64,000 bases of DNA, from positions 62,353-126,352 of the forward strand of contig MSXR01000015.1 of NCBI GenBank assembly GCA_002083655.1. Reading direction: 5' to 3'. This document shows, piece after piece, positions 1-9,552 of the stretch. Within the stretch, counting starts at the first letter, position 1. Every line of letters starts with the position of its first letter. This stretch comes from Proteobacteria bacterium ST_bin14 (GTDB lineage Bacteria; Pseudomonadota; Alphaproteobacteria; Sphingomonadales; Sphingomonadaceae). Made by a program: the position numbers and the translations under genes. Below the pieces are notes generated by a model. The model was not told the origin of the DNA. It did not search any database and saw only the letters and a list, made by a program, of their open reading frames with translations.

Positions 1-798
1 CACAATATCTTCAAGGTGGGCTCTGCCATCCAGGATTTGAACTTCTGGATTCTGAATGACATCATCTGGCGCAAATCAAATCCGATGCCCAATTTCAAGG
101 GCACCCGCTTCACCAATGCCCATGAAACATTGATCTGGGCGTCAATGGGCGAAAAGGCGCGTTACACGTTTAATTATCGCAGCATGAAAACGCTGAATGA
201 CGAGCTGCAAATGCGCAGCGACTGGGAATTTCCGGTGTGTGGCGGGCAGGAACGGCTGAAAAAAGGCGGCACAAAGGTGCACCCGACGCAAAAGCCCGAA
301 GCGCTGATTTATCGCATCCTGCTGGCGTGCACCAAGCCCGGCGACGTCGTGCTCGATCCGTTTTTCGGCACCGGCACGACGGGAGCGGTGGCGAAGCGAC
401 TGGGGCGGCGCTGGATCGGAATCGAGCGTGACCTGGGCTATTGTGACGCCGCGCTGGAACGGATCGCGGCGGCACTGCCGCTGGATGAATCCGCGCTGGT
501 GACGATGCAGTCACCGCGCAGCGCGCCAAAGGTGGCGTTTGGCGTGCTGGTGGAAAACAACTATCTGACGCCTGGCCGGGTGCTGAGCGACGCCAAGCGA
601 CGCCACCGCGCGCTAGTGCGCGCCGATGGCAGTCTGGAAAGCGTGTGCGGCGCGGTTGGCTCCATCCACAAGCTGGGCGCGATCCTGCAGGGCGCACCGG
701 CGTGCAATGGCTGGACCTTTTGGCATTATGACACGCCCGATGGGCTGATGCCGATCGATGCATTGCGCAAAACCTATCTGCTCGCGACCCAGCCGTAA
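1..798 (+). CDS. ccrM: CcrM-type adenine-N6 DNA methyltransferase, 5' end outside window
   Basis: The reading frame is open from base 1, so the gene is cut by the window edge and its catalytic DPPY region is missing. The visible part has the cell-cycle methyltransferase signature: an LNFWILNDIIWRKSNPMPNF segment and the SAM-binding FFGTGTTG motif at 361-384. The roughly 100-residue C-terminal extension (VLVENNYLTPG onwards) is typical of CcrM. In alphaproteobacteria CcrM methylates adenine in GANTC late in replication and so times cell-cycle transcription. It ends 5 bp before folP, so the two may be co-transcribed. The family call is firm; GANTC specificity is inferred from the family. Confidence 0.93.
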   Translation, partial: HNIFKVGSAIQDLNFWILNDIIWRKSNPMPNFKGTRFTNAHETLIWASMGEKARYTFNYRSMKTLNDELQMRSDWEFPVCGGQERLKKGGTKVHPTQKPEALIYRILLACTKPGDVVLDPFFGTGTTGAVAKRLGRRWIGIERDLGYCDAALERIAAALPLDESALVTMQSPRSAPKVAFGVLVENNYLTPGRVLSDAKRRHRALVRADGSLESVCGAVGSIHKLGAILQGAPACNGWTFWHYDTPDGLMPIDALRKTYLLATQP

Positions 799-803
799 CG
801 CGC

Positions 804-1859
804 ATGCACTTACGGCCGGTCCAGTTCGTCGACACGCCAATTGGGCGCGACGGCGATGTGGCGCGGCTGGCGGGCGCGATGCTGTGGTTTGCCGCTTATG
901 AGGTAATTGCCGGCAAGCAGCGCCGAACCGTGGCCATTGCTGATGTAAACCAGGTGCTTGGGCAGGATGAAGCGGCGATGCGCATCCACCGCGCCATCAC
1001 CACGCCGCGCGCACCGCTGTTGCTGGGGGAGCGCGTGTTGCGGCTGGATCAGCCGCATGTCGCGGGGATATTGAACGTGACGCCTGACAGTTTTTCTGAT
1101 GGCGGCACGCTGGAAAATGATCCGGGCGCTGCCGCCGATGCAGGCTTTGACATGGCGGCAAAGGGCGCAAGCCTGATCGACCTTGGTGGCGAATCGACCC
1201 GGCCCGGCGCGAAGCCGGTTTGGGAAGGCGACGAAGTGGCCCGCGTGCTGCCCGTGGTTGAACGGCTCGTCAAAAGCGGCACAATCGTGTCGGTCGATAC
1301 CCGCAAAGCCACTGTGATGGACGCGGCACTGGCGGCGGGCGCCCACATCATCAACGACGTATCAGCTTTGCTGTGGGATGATCGCGCGCTGGAGGTTGTA
1401 GCGAAAGCGACTTGCCCGATCATCCTGATGCATTCCCCCGATCCGGCCAAGGGGCCGCATGGCGGCGCCGGATATGGCGACGTGCTGATCGAGGTTTATG
1501 ATTGGCTGGATGCGCGGATTGCCGCGGTGGTCGCGGCCGGCATCGACCGGGCACGGATCATCGTCGATCCCGGCATCGGCTTTGGCAAATCGCTCGCCGA
1601 TAATCTGGCGCTGCTGAACGGGCTGGCGATTTTCCATGGGCTTGGTTGCCCGATCATGCTGGGGGCAAGCCGCAAGCGATTGATTGGCGCGCTTTCCAAT
1701 GAGGCGCCGGTCGGTGAACGGCTGGGCGGCAGCATGGCGCTGGCGATGAAGGGTGCGGATGCCGGGGTGCAGTTTTTGCGCGTGCATGATGTGGCGGAAA
1801 CGGTGCAGGGAGTGCGCGTGTGGCGCGGGTGCAAGGATCAGGCGCTGGTTGGGCGATAA
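804..1859 (+). CDS. folP: Dihydropteroate synthase
   Basis: Condenses p-aminobenzoate with hydroxymethyl-dihydropterin diphosphate in cytoplasmic folate synthesis. Hallmarks are NVTPDSFSDGG (residues 91-101), DLGGESTRPGA (126-136), SVDTRK, DPGIGFGK and GASRKR. At 351 aa it is about 70-80 residues longer than the E. coli enzyme; the extra N-terminal segment (residues 1-85) has no catalytic motif. The ATG at 804 follows ccrM by 5 bp. Starting nearer the catalytic core would remove the extension, so the exact start is less certain than the function. Confidence 0.95.
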   Translation: MHLRPVQFVDTPIGRDGDVARLAGAMLWFAAYEVIAGKQRRTVAIADVNQVLGQDEAAMRIHRAITTPRAPLLLGERVLRLDQPHVAGILNVTPDSFSDGGTLENDPGAAADAGFDMAAKGASLIDLGGESTRPGAKPVWEGDEVARVLPVVERLVKSGTIVSVDTRKATVMDAALAAGAHIINDVSALLWDDRALEVVAKATCPIILMHSPDPAKGPHGGAGYGDVLIEVYDWLDARIAAVVAAGIDRARIIVDPGIGFGKSLADNLALLNGLAIFHGLGCPIMLGASRKRLIGALSNEAPVGERLGGSMALAMKGADAGVQFLRVHDVAETVQGVRVWRGCKDQALVGR

Positions 1860-1870
1860 CGGAGGCGGTG

Positions 1871-2170
1871 ATGCTGTTGGTGATTGGCACATTCCGGCTG
1901 CCGCCTGGAACAATCACGCAAGCACGACCGGTAATGGCCCAGATGGTGCGCGCCAGTCGCGCCGAAGCGGGATGCATCGATTACGGCTATGCCGAAGATG
2001 TGCTTGACGCTGGTTTGATTCATGTACGCGAAATGTGGCGCGATCAGGCGGCGCTGGATGCGCATTTTGCGATGCCCCACCTTGCCCGGTGGCGCGCAAC
2101 CTGGGCCGAACTGGGGATTATTGATCGCGATTTACAGGCCTATGATCTGGGTGCGCCCCGCGCCGTTTAA
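1871..2170 (+). CDS. ABM-family (antibiotic biosynthesis monooxygenase-like) small protein
   Basis: A 99-aa protein with the ABM dimeric alpha/beta-barrel pattern: an N-terminal strand MLLVIGTFRL, then MVRASRAEAGCIDYGYAEDV, REMWRDQAALDAHF and a hydrophilic end. Such proteins are quinol or heme monooxygenases or stress-related barrel proteins; the substrate cannot be read from the sequence. The ATG at 1871 is chosen because GGAGG lies 5 bp upstream, just after the folP stop. The 3' end overlaps the convergent glycosyltransferase gene by 53 bp. Confidence 0.8.
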   Translation: MLLVIGTFRLPPGTITQARPVMAQMVRASRAEAGCIDYGYAEDVLDAGLIHVREMWRDQAALDAHFAMPHLARWRATWAELGIIDRDLQAYDLGAPRAV

Positions 2171-3341
2171 CCGCCTTGGTCGGCATCGGCCCGATGGCAT
2201 GATGGCGCTCGATAATGCGGATATAATTGGCGGCAAGCGCGCCATTGACGGCGTCCCAGCCATATTTAGCCGCCGAAAGCCGGCCCGCGGCGCCAGTAGC
2301 AGCGCGCTTTTCCGGGCTGGCGGCATAATCCTGGATGGCATCGGCAAACGCATTGACATCACCCGCCGCGATCAGCCTGCCGTCGACGCCGTCGGTAATC
2401 AGGCTGGAAGTGCCGGATGCGTCCGCACCCACCACCGTGACGCCGCAAGACATGGCCTCAAGCGTCACCATGCCAAATGTTTCAGTGACGCTGGGGTTGA
2501 GGAAGATATCCATCGACGCCAACGCGCGGGACAGATCTGCGCCGCGCAGAAAACCGACAAAAACCGCTTCTGGCACGCGATCGGCAAACCATTTATCGGC
2601 CGGCCCTTCGCCCACCACCAACACGCGCACCTTGGCGTTGCGCCGGGTGAGTTCGACAATCGTGTCGCAGAAAACGGCGATCCCTTTTTCAAGCACCAGC
2701 CGACCCAGAAATCCCACCACAACATCGTCATCGGCGATTCCCAGCGACCTGCGCCATTCAAGGCACCGTGCGGCCGGGGTGAACACATCATGGTCAACGC
2801 CGCTCGACCAGATTCCGGTGTCGTCGTTCATGTGCTGGCTGACCAGCACGTCCTTCATCGACTGCGACGGCGCGACAATGGCGTCGCAACGCCGGTAGAA
2901 TCGGCGCAAAATGCCTGTCAGCACCGGTTCCATGAACCCGAGTTTGTAATAGCGTAAATAGGTATCAAAACGCGTATGTACGGATGCAATAACGGGAATA
3001 TCGTGCCGCCGGGCATAATGTAGCCCCCAATGCCCCAAGCCTTCTGGTGCTGAGATATGCATGATATTGGGGGCAAATTCGGCTATATCGCGCTTCAGGT
3101 TGCGGCCCATGCCGTAAGCCAGTCGGTAATCGGACCGTCCCGGAATGGGTAAAGCTGGCACGCCAATCAGGTCGCCAGTCGCCGCGAATGCGGGCGTTTC
3201 AACAACGGGAGAATAAATGCGGACAGCCGCGCCCTGCGACAACAGAAAGCCCACCAGCCTGTTGAGCGTTACATTGGCACCATCAAGCGTGTAATTATAA
3301 TTACCGCTCAATAATGCCACGCGAAGATCAGAAATTTTCAT
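2118..3341 (-). CDS. GT4-type (family 1 superfamily) glycosyltransferase
   Basis: A 407-aa two-domain GT-B glycosyltransferase. The N-terminal part has the acceptor-side pattern GANVTLNRLVGFL and ASVHTRFDTYLRYYKLGF. The C-terminal part has FLGRLVLEKGI and the nucleotide-sugar EX7E motif in TETFGMVTLEAMSCG. It resembles GDP-mannose-dependent alpha-mannosyltransferases of the MgtA/PimB type, which build glycolipids or envelope glycans at the inner membrane. The start at 3341 (MKISDLRVALLSGNYNY) fits the family better than an upstream in-frame ATG. The donor sugar is an inference. Confidence 0.88.
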   Translation of the reverse strand: MKISDLRVALLSGNYNYTLDGANVTLNRLVGFLLSQGAAVRIYSPVVETPAFAATGDLIGVPALPIPGRSDYRLAYGMGRNLKRDIAEFAPNIMHISAPEGLGHWGLHYARRHDIPVIASVHTRFDTYLRYYKLGFMEPVLTGILRRFYRRCDAIVAPSQSMKDVLVSQHMNDDTGIWSSGVDHDVFTPAARCLEWRRSLGIADDDVVVGFLGRLVLEKGIAVFCDTIVELTRRNAKVRVLVVGEGPADKWFADRVPEAVFVGFLRGADLSRALASMDIFLNPSVTETFGMVTLEAMSCGVTVVGADASGTSSLITDGVDGRLIAAGDVNAFADAIQDYAASPEKRAATGAAGRLSAAKYGWDAVNGALAANYIRIIERHHAIGPMPTKAVKRRGAHPDHRPVNRDQ

Positions 3342-3619
3342 TATAAAATACCATGATGTTTCCGAAAACATCATTAAGAGCTGATAGCCGCACGCTCATC
3401 TTTGTACCAATTTTACTTGCCGCAGGGCCAGATATTGTTACCCTGGTCACGGCGTTGTCGTTGATCTGCGCGGCGCATTGCCGGAAATTTGCACTTCGTG
3501 CGCAGATCGGGAATCACCAAAGCGCCGGAAAATATTTGAGCGACGCCCAAAGACGGGCGACATTTCTGGCCATGACCCCTAGCAGACTATCATCAAACGG
3601 CAAGGCTTGCCTGCCCGGA

Positions 3620-5047
3620 TCAGGCAGCGGCGTTATCAATCCCCAACTCGCCCAGCTTGCGGTACAAGGTGGAGCGACCAATCCCCAGGCGGCGCGCGAC
3701 TTCTGTCATGCGGCCGCGGTAATGGCCGATTGCAAGGCGGATGACGTCTGCCTCGATTTCTTCCAGCGCGCGCATATTGCCATCGGGGCGGAACAGCGTA
3801 ACCCCGCCGCTGGCCGGTGTGGCCGAGGTGGTGGTTGATCCCGCCAGCCGCTTGGCGCCAAGGGCCGCGATCTGGGGAAAATCGCCGCGAGTCAGGGCGT
3901 TAGCCTCGCACAGCACGGCGGCGCGGAACAGCGCATTCTGGAGTTGGCGAACATTGCCCGGCCAATCATAATTCACCAGCAGTTGCAACGCATCATCGGT
4001 AATACCGATGGGGCGCAGGCCCGGTTGCTGGGCGATACGTGCCAGTAAATGCCGTGCCAGTGCCGGAATATCCCCGGTACGTTCGCGCAAAGGCGGAATT
4101 GTTACCTGAACAACGTTCAACCGATAATATAAATCTTCACGGAATCGCCCGGCCTCTACTTCATCAAGAAGCCGCTTGTTGGTGGCAGCAATCACGCGGA
4201 CATCGACTTCACGGGTATGGCGCGCGCCAATTGGCTGAATTTCGCCCGATTGCAGCACGCGGAGCAGCTTAACCTGGGCATCGAGCGGCATCTCCCCCAC
4301 TTCGTCGAGGAAGATGGTGCCGGCATCGGCTTCCATGAAACGGCCCAATTTGCGTTCAAAAGCGCCGGTAAATGCCCCCTTTTCGTGCCCAAACAGCTCA
4401 GATTCGACAAGATTGGCGGGAATTGCACCGCAATTGACCGTAATCATCGGCTTTTTGGCGCGCGGGGACGCGGCATGGATGGCTTCGGCCACCACTTCCT
4501 TGCCAACGCCGCTTTCGCCTTCCAGCAGCACTGCGACCCGCGCGCGCGCCGCCTTGGCAGCGATGGCGAGCGCGGCACGAAACATCGGTTCTGAGCCCAC
4601 AATCTCATCGAATGCCAGCAGCGCCGGAATTTTTTCGGTTAAGGGGCGAAGCTCACCCGCCGTGGTGCTCGCCACGGCCGCTTCCAGCGCGCACAGCAGC
4701 CGTTCGGGCGCGAGCGGCTTTACCAGAAAATCGGTCGCCCCCGCGCGCATCGCCCCAACCGCCTGTGCCACCGAGCCATTGGCGGTAAGCATCAGGATTG
4801 GCAGCGACGGGCGGCGCAAGCGCAGTTCGGTGATCAGGGCGGATGCATCAGCCTCTGTCGCCCAATGATCGATCAGGATGGCATCAAGCTGCATCCCGTC
4901 CTGGGTGCCGAGCGTTGCGATCGCCATTTCGCCGTCGCAGGCGAAAACCGACCGCCACCCGCCGCGTGCGGCAAGTGCCGCCACCAGGCGGCGCTGGGCC
5001 GGTTCGTCATCGATCAGCATTAGCAGGCGCTGGCCATTGCGCGTCAT
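3620..5047 (-). CDS. NtrC-family sigma-54-dependent response regulator
   Basis: A 475-aa activator with three domains. The receiver has acidic D13/D14, phospho-acceptor D60 and K110. The AAA+ sigma-54 interaction domain has Walker A GESGVGKE (177-184), the sigma-54 contact loop GAFTGA (224-229) and Walker B GTIFLDEVGE. A Fis-type helix-turn-helix follows at the C-terminus (MTEVARRLGIGRSTLYRKLG). All key residues are intact, so it should activate RpoN promoters on phosphorylation. No histidine kinase is adjacent, which makes it an orphan regulator here. Targets are unknown; the neighbouring glycosyltransferase is only a candidate. Confidence 0.92.
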   Translation of the reverse strand: MTRNGQRLLMLIDDEPAQRRLVAALAARGGWRSVFACDGEMAIATLGTQDGMQLDAILIDHWATEADASALITELRLRRPSLPILMLTANGSVAQAVGAMRAGATDFLVKPLAPERLLCALEAAVASTTAGELRPLTEKIPALLAFDEIVGSEPMFRAALAIAAKAARARVAVLLEGESGVGKEVVAEAIHAASPRAKKPMITVNCGAIPANLVESELFGHEKGAFTGAFERKLGRFMEADAGTIFLDEVGEMPLDAQVKLLRVLQSGEIQPIGARHTREVDVRVIAATNKRLLDEVEAGRFREDLYYRLNVVQVTIPPLRERTGDIPALARHLLARIAQQPGLRPIGITDDALQLLVNYDWPGNVRQLQNALFRAAVLCEANALTRGDFPQIAALGAKRLAGSTTTSATPASGGVTLFRPDGNMRALEEIEADVIRLAIGHYRGRMTEVARRLGIGRSTLYRKLGELGIDNAAA

Positions 5048-5230
5048 AAAGCCATCCCCAATCTACCCTGTTTCAGCCGGTAACCTTAACGACAGGGGGT
5101 AAAGGGGGACTTAAAGCCGCAAATGGCCGAATTGGGTGGGCCAAACAGCGTTGCTGGCAGGGCTTGAGGTGCAGACCCGGCCCGGTTAAGGGCTATAGCT
5201 AATATTATTTGCTTTGGGGGGTAATGGCGA

Positions 5231-5356
5231 ATGACCGGCAACGGCGACATCAAGGCGCAGCAGCAAACCTATGGCAAGGTGATGGGCGTGATGAAATGGG
5301 GTGCCCTCGTGTCCTTCGGGCTCACGGGATTTGTCGTTTGGCTGATCGCGGGCTGA
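5231..5356 (+). CDS. aa3-type cytochrome c oxidase subunit IV-like small membrane protein
   Basis: A 41-aa protein, MTGNGDIKAQQQTYGKVMG followed by one transmembrane helix (about residues 22-40) ending WLIAG. This is the layout of the short bacterial aa3 oxidase subunit IV family: a polar N-terminus with a conserved T-Y-x-x-(F/V)-M, then a single helix. The gene stops 7 bp before pntAA, so the two are probably co-transcribed. A poor alternative ATG at 5224 lies in another frame. Function is by family resemblance. The oxidase structural genes are not nearby. Confidence 0.72.
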   Translation: MTGNGDIKAQQQTYGKVMGVMKWGALVSFGLTGFVVWLIAG

Positions 5357-5363
5357 TCGGGCG

Positions 5364-6485
5364 GTGAAGATCGCGCTGCTGAAAGAGCAGGCCGCCGGCG
5401 AAAGCCGCGTCGCCGGAACCCCTGAAACGGTCAAGAAGTTCATCGCCTTGGGCGCAACCGTGTCGGTTGAGTCAGGGGCCGGGGAAGCCGCGTCGATTGC
5501 CGATGCGCAATATGCCGATGCAGGCGCGACGCTGGGCGACCGCGCTGCCACGCTGGCGGGTGCCAACATTCTGCTGGGTGTGCAGGGCCCTGATCCGGCG
5601 AGCCTGGCCGGTGCCGCCCCCGGCGCCTGGATTGTCGCCAGCCTGAATCCGTTTGGGGAGCGGGCGCGCGTTGATGCCTATGCCGCGGGCGGTTTTGAAG
5701 CGCTGGCGATGGAATTCATGCCGCGAATCACCCGCGCACAATCGATGGATATCCTGTCGTCCCAGTCCAACCTGGCCGGGTATAAGGCGGTGCTGGACGG
5801 CGCGGCTGAATATGGCCGGGCGTTTCCGATGATGATGACGGCGGCGGGCACGATTTCTGCCGCGCGCGTTTTTGTGATGGGTGTCGGCGTTGCTGGCCTT
5901 CAGGCAATCGCCACGGCTCGGCGGCTGGGCGCACAGGTTTCTGCCACCGACGTGCGCAGCGCCACCAAGGAACAGATCCAGTCGCTGGGTGCCAAGCCGA
6001 TCTTTGTCGAAAACGTCAAGGGCATCGAGGGCGAAGGATCGGGCGGCTATGCTGGCGAGATGAGCCCGGAATATCAGGCGGCTCAGGCCGAGCTGGTGTC
6101 GAGCCATATCGCCAAGCAGGATATCGTCATCACCACCGCGCTGATCCCCGGGCGTCCTGCGCCCCGGCTGATTTCGGACGCGCAGATCGCAACGATGCGA
6201 CCGGGCAGCGTGATCGTCGATCTCGCGGTGGAAGCGGGCGGCAATGTGGAAGGTGCCGTTGCTGGCGACGTGGTGACAATACACGGCGTGAAAATCGTTG
6301 GCCACCGCAACGTTGCCGGGCGGCTGGCGGCGGATGCGTCCGCATTGTTCGCCCGAAACCTGTTCAACTTCCTGAGCGCGTTCTGGAACAAGGAAAGCGG
6401 CAAGCCCGTGCTCGACGAGGAAATCGGTGATGCTATCCGGCTGACCCAGGGCGGCAAGGTCGTCAACGCCCGGCTGCTCGGCTGA
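5364..6485 (+). CDS. pntAA: NAD(P) transhydrogenase subunit alpha, part 1 (PntAA)
   Basis: A 373-aa cytosolic NAD(H)-binding domain I of proton-translocating transhydrogenase. It starts KIALLKEQAAGESRVAGTPE and carries the RAQSMDILSSQSNLAGYKAV loop and a Rossmann GVGVAGLQAIATARRLGA motif. The GTG at 5364 is the only suitable start. It is followed within 15 bp by pntAB and then pntB, giving the three-polypeptide form typical of alphaproteobacteria. The complex uses the proton-motive force to reduce NADP+ with NADH. Confidence 0.94.
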   Translation: MKIALLKEQAAGESRVAGTPETVKKFIALGATVSVESGAGEAASIADAQYADAGATLGDRAATLAGANILLGVQGPDPASLAGAAPGAWIVASLNPFGERARVDAYAAGGFEALAMEFMPRITRAQSMDILSSQSNLAGYKAVLDGAAEYGRAFPMMMTAAGTISAARVFVMGVGVAGLQAIATARRLGAQVSATDVRSATKEQIQSLGAKPIFVENVKGIEGEGSGGYAGEMSPEYQAAQAELVSSHIAKQDIVITTALIPGRPAPRLISDAQIATMRPGSVIVDLAVEAGGNVEGAVAGDVVTIHGVKIVGHRNVAGRLAADASALFARNLFNFLSAFWNKESGKPVLDEEIGDAIRLTQGGKVVNARLLG

Positions 6486-6500
6486 ATCAAGGGGACTATC

Positions 6501-6797
6501 ATGGATTTCGTTTCAACACTCTCGATCTTCGTGATGGCCTGTTTTGTGGGCTATTATGTCGTCTGGTCGGTTACGCCTGCGCTCCACACGCCATTGATGG
6601 CGGTGACGAACGCAATCTCGTCGGTCATCATCGTCGGGGCGCTGGTCGCCAGCGCGGCGCAGGGCTCTGCGGCATCGAAATATCTGGGCCTGCTCGCGGT
6701 GGTGCTGGCCAGCGTCAATATCTTTGGTGGCTTTGCCGTCACCGCGCGGATGCTGGCGATGTACAAGAAGAAAGAACGGCCAGCGGCCAAGCACTGA
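6501..6797 (+). CDS. pntAB: NAD(P) transhydrogenase subunit alpha, part 2 (PntAB)
   Basis: A 98-aa membrane subunit with about three hydrophobic helices. It carries the family core VVWSVTPALHTPLMAVTNAI and SVNIFGGFAVTARMLAMYKK. It supplies the alpha-subunit transmembrane helices of the proton channel. GGGGA lies just upstream of the ATG. It sits between pntAA and pntB with gaps of 15 and 99 bp. Confidence 0.94.
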   Translation: MDFVSTLSIFVMACFVGYYVVWSVTPALHTPLMAVTNAISSVIIVGALVASAAQGSAASKYLGLLAVVLASVNIFGGFAVTARMLAMYKKKERPAAKH

Positions 6798-6896
6798 CGC
6801 AGCGTGTCGGCAATGGCTGGCACGTCGCGCGCAAGGTGGTTTGTTGAGGGCATAATCCGGCACGCGCTGGAACGAGTTTTGGGGGTTAATTGAACG

Positions 6897-8312
6897 ATGG
6901 AACACGCAGCGCCTGTTAATCCCTGGGTTGCCCTGGCCTATCTGGTCGCCGGGGTGTGCTTCATCCTGGCCCTGCGCGGACTTTCGTCCCCGGCGAGCAG
7001 CCGCGAGGGCAATCGGTACGGCATGATCGGCATGACGCTGGCGGTGGTGACGACGTTGCTCGTCCATTCCATTGCCAGCTTGCCCGAAATCGCCATCGCG
7101 ATCGGCATTGGTGCGGCCATCGGCCTGGTGACGGCGCGGCGCATTGCCATGACGGACATGCCACAATTGGTTGCCGCCTTTCACTCGCTGGTCGGCATGG
7201 CCGCCGTGCTGGTGGGCGTTGCCGCGTTCCTGAACCCGGCGGCATTCGGCATTTTGGGCGATGATGGGCTAATTCTGGTGCCAAGCCGCATCGAAATGGG
7301 GCTGGGCGTTGCCATTGGCGCGATCACCTTTTCCGGCTCCGTCATCGCGTTTTTGAAACTGAACGGCAATATGGGCGGCAAGCCGATCATGCTGCCGGGC
7401 CGCCATGCCATTAATCTGGCGGTGCTGGCGGGCATATTGGGCCTGATCGGCTATTTTACCGTCGATCAAAGCCCCTGGATTTTCTGGACCGTTACCGCGC
7501 TCGCCTTTGTCATTGGCTTCCTGCTGATCATTCCCATCGGTGGCGCGGACATGCCGGTGGTGGTGTCGATGCTCAACAGCTATTCGGGCTGGGCCGCCGC
7601 GGCGATGGGTTTCACGCTGCACAATAGCGCGATGATCATCACCGGTGCCTTGGTTGGATCGTCGGGCGCAATCCTGAGCTACATCATGTGCAAGGCGATG
7701 AACCGCAGCTTCATCAGCGTGATTGCGGGCGGCTTTGGTGCCGATACCAGCGGCGCTGGCGACGGCGAAGCCAAGGAACAGCGGCCATGGAAGCGCGGTT
7801 CGGCAGAAGACGCCGCCTTCCTGATGGGCCAGGCCGAACAGGTCATCATCGTGCCCGGTTACGGCATGGCAGTGGCACAGGCGCAGCACGTGCTGCGTGA
7901 AATGACGGATAAGTTGCGCGAACACGGTGTGAAGGTGAAGTTTGCCATCCACCCCGTCGCAGGCCGCATGCCGGGGCATATGAACGTGCTGCTGGCAGAG
8001 GCAAATGTGCCCTATGATGATGTGTTCGAGCTGGAAGACATCAACAGCGAATTCGCGCAAACCGACGTTGCCTTTGTGATCGGCGCAAACGACGTGACCA
8101 ACCCGGCGGCGAAAACCGACAAGACATCGCCGATTTATGGCATGCCCGTGCTTGATGTCGAAAAGGCAAAGACCGTGTTGTTCATCAAACGCTCAATGGG
8201 CGGGGTCGGCTATGCCGGGGTCGACAATGACGTGTTCTATATGGACAATACGATGATGCTGCTCGCCGATGCCAAGAAGATGGTTGAGGATATCGTCAAA
8301 GCCCTCGATTGA
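6897..8312 (+). CDS. pntB: NAD(P) transhydrogenase subunit beta
   Basis: A 471-aa subunit. The N-terminal half is polytopic membrane (about eight helices). The C-terminal half from about residue 295 is the NADP(H)-binding domain III: VIIVPGYGMAVAQAQHVLRE, HPVAGRMPGHMNVLLAEA, VIGANDVTNPAA and KRSMGGVGYAGVDN. These motifs are diagnostic. With PntAA and PntAB it completes the proton-pumping transhydrogenase. The 99-bp gap before it holds no other gene. Confidence 0.95.
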   Translation: MEHAAPVNPWVALAYLVAGVCFILALRGLSSPASSREGNRYGMIGMTLAVVTTLLVHSIASLPEIAIAIGIGAAIGLVTARRIAMTDMPQLVAAFHSLVGMAAVLVGVAAFLNPAAFGILGDDGLILVPSRIEMGLGVAIGAITFSGSVIAFLKLNGNMGGKPIMLPGRHAINLAVLAGILGLIGYFTVDQSPWIFWTVTALAFVIGFLLIIPIGGADMPVVVSMLNSYSGWAAAAMGFTLHNSAMIITGALVGSSGAILSYIMCKAMNRSFISVIAGGFGADTSGAGDGEAKEQRPWKRGSAEDAAFLMGQAEQVIIVPGYGMAVAQAQHVLREMTDKLREHGVKVKFAIHPVAGRMPGHMNVLLAEANVPYDDVFELEDINSEFAQTDVAFVIGANDVTNPAAKTDKTSPIYGMPVLDVEKAKTVLFIKRSMGGVGYAGVDNDVFYMDNTMMLLADAKKMVEDIVKALD

Positions 8313-8479
8313 TCCGGCGACTGATCTTGCCAGGGATCCGGTTGATCGGCGGCGAATTACCTCCGTTTCGGTGCGGCTTTGCTGGATATAGGGGCAGGTC
8401 GCGCCGTTTTGGCGCGATCAATACGTAACTCGTGATCGCATGTGCGTATGATTGCCCGGACCACCGCTGGAGGACGGGC

Positions 8480-9466
8480 ATGACCAGTACAGACGCAGCC
8501 ACCGCTTATGGGGCGCAACCCACCGTGTTGCTGATCGCAGAGCCGGGCAGCCATGCGCTTGCCGGGCGGGACGCGCTGGCAATGGCGGGCGCACGAATGA
8601 TTGGGCCGGTCGGCTTTGCCCAGGCGGCGGCGGCACTGGCGGATGCACCGCTGATCGACGGGGTGTTGATGGAGGCGGGCACCGGGACCGCGCTGGGCGA
8701 GGCGATCGCCCCGCTGGATGATGCGCTTGACGCGGCAGCGGCGTGGCTGACGCGCCATGACGCACCGATCGTGATCACCCTGGACGACAGCCAGATCGAC
8801 GATGTGACCGCACGGTTTCTGGGCGGCCGGGTGCAGTTGCTATGCGCGCCGACACTGGCCGAACGGGTGAGTGCGCTGGTGATCGCGCTGACGTTTCCCC
8901 ACGCCGGTGCTTCAGGCAGCCGGGTGCGCCAGGGCAATGGCGACCATGACCGCGATACCGAGCGCCTGAACCAGCTGAACGCCGAAGTCTCGCGGATTGC
9001 CGAGACGCTGGCACGGCTGGCAAAGACCGATCCGGCCAGTGCGCGTCCGGCGATGCTGGGGGATCGGGCAATGGCGTATCGCGGCCCCGATAGCGGCGCG
9101 CCGGGCGCTGGCAGCACGCCGGTGACCGCAACCGAGATTCGCCAAGCGATCCGGGGACGGCGGCTGCGCGACCAGTTTTTCGGGCATGGGCTGTTTGAGG
9201 ATCCGGCCTGGGATATGCTGCTTGATCTGTCCGCCGCCGATCTGGAACGCGCGCGGGTTTCGGTTTCCAGCCTGTGTATTGCAGCGGCGGTGGCGCCCAC
9301 CACCGCGCTACGCTGGATCAGCCGGATGACCGAGGCGGGGCTGTTTGAACGCGAACCCGATCCCTTTGATCGCCGCCGGGCCTTTATGCGCCTGTCAGCC
9401 AAGGCGCGCGACGGCATGCATGAATATTGGCGCGCGGCAAAACGCGCGGGCACGATGATCGCCTAA
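8480..9466 (+). CDS. Winged-helix (MarR-like) DNA-binding protein with degenerate receiver-like N-terminus
   Basis: A 328-aa protein. Residues 15-135 look like a receiver-type alpha/beta fold (TVLLIAEPGSHALAGRDALA, then PIVITLDD) without a clear phospho-acceptor. A coiled-coil-like stretch (RLNQLNAEVSRIAETLARL) follows. The C-terminal 100 residues form a MarR/HTH_27-like winged helix (VSSLCIAAAVAPTTALRWISRMTEAGLFEREPDPFDRRRAF, given here in part). The ATG at 8480 has GGAGG upstream and is preferred to an earlier in-frame ATG. It is likely a transcription factor of unknown regulon. Confidence 0.7.
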   Translation: MTSTDAATAYGAQPTVLLIAEPGSHALAGRDALAMAGARMIGPVGFAQAAAALADAPLIDGVLMEAGTGTALGEAIAPLDDALDAAAAWLTRHDAPIVITLDDSQIDDVTARFLGGRVQLLCAPTLAERVSALVIALTFPHAGASGSRVRQGNGDHDRDTERLNQLNAEVSRIAETLARLAKTDPASARPAMLGDRAMAYRGPDSGAPGAGSTPVTATEIRQAIRGRRLRDQFFGHGLFEDPAWDMLLDLSAADLERARVSVSSLCIAAAVAPTTALRWISRMTEAGLFEREPDPFDRRRAFMRLSAKARDGMHEYWRAAKRAGTMIA

Positions 9467-9552
9467 GCGCACCGATCAGGTGCCGGGTGGACGCGCGGGG
9501 GTTGCAGAAACCGCTGCGGTTTGGCACGGGGAGTTCTGCCCATGATCCGGGC

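Noticed and set aside
2022..2957. Plus-strand 311-codon frame opposite the glycosyltransferase
   Set aside because: Antisense to a gene with GT-B motifs; no coherent domain.
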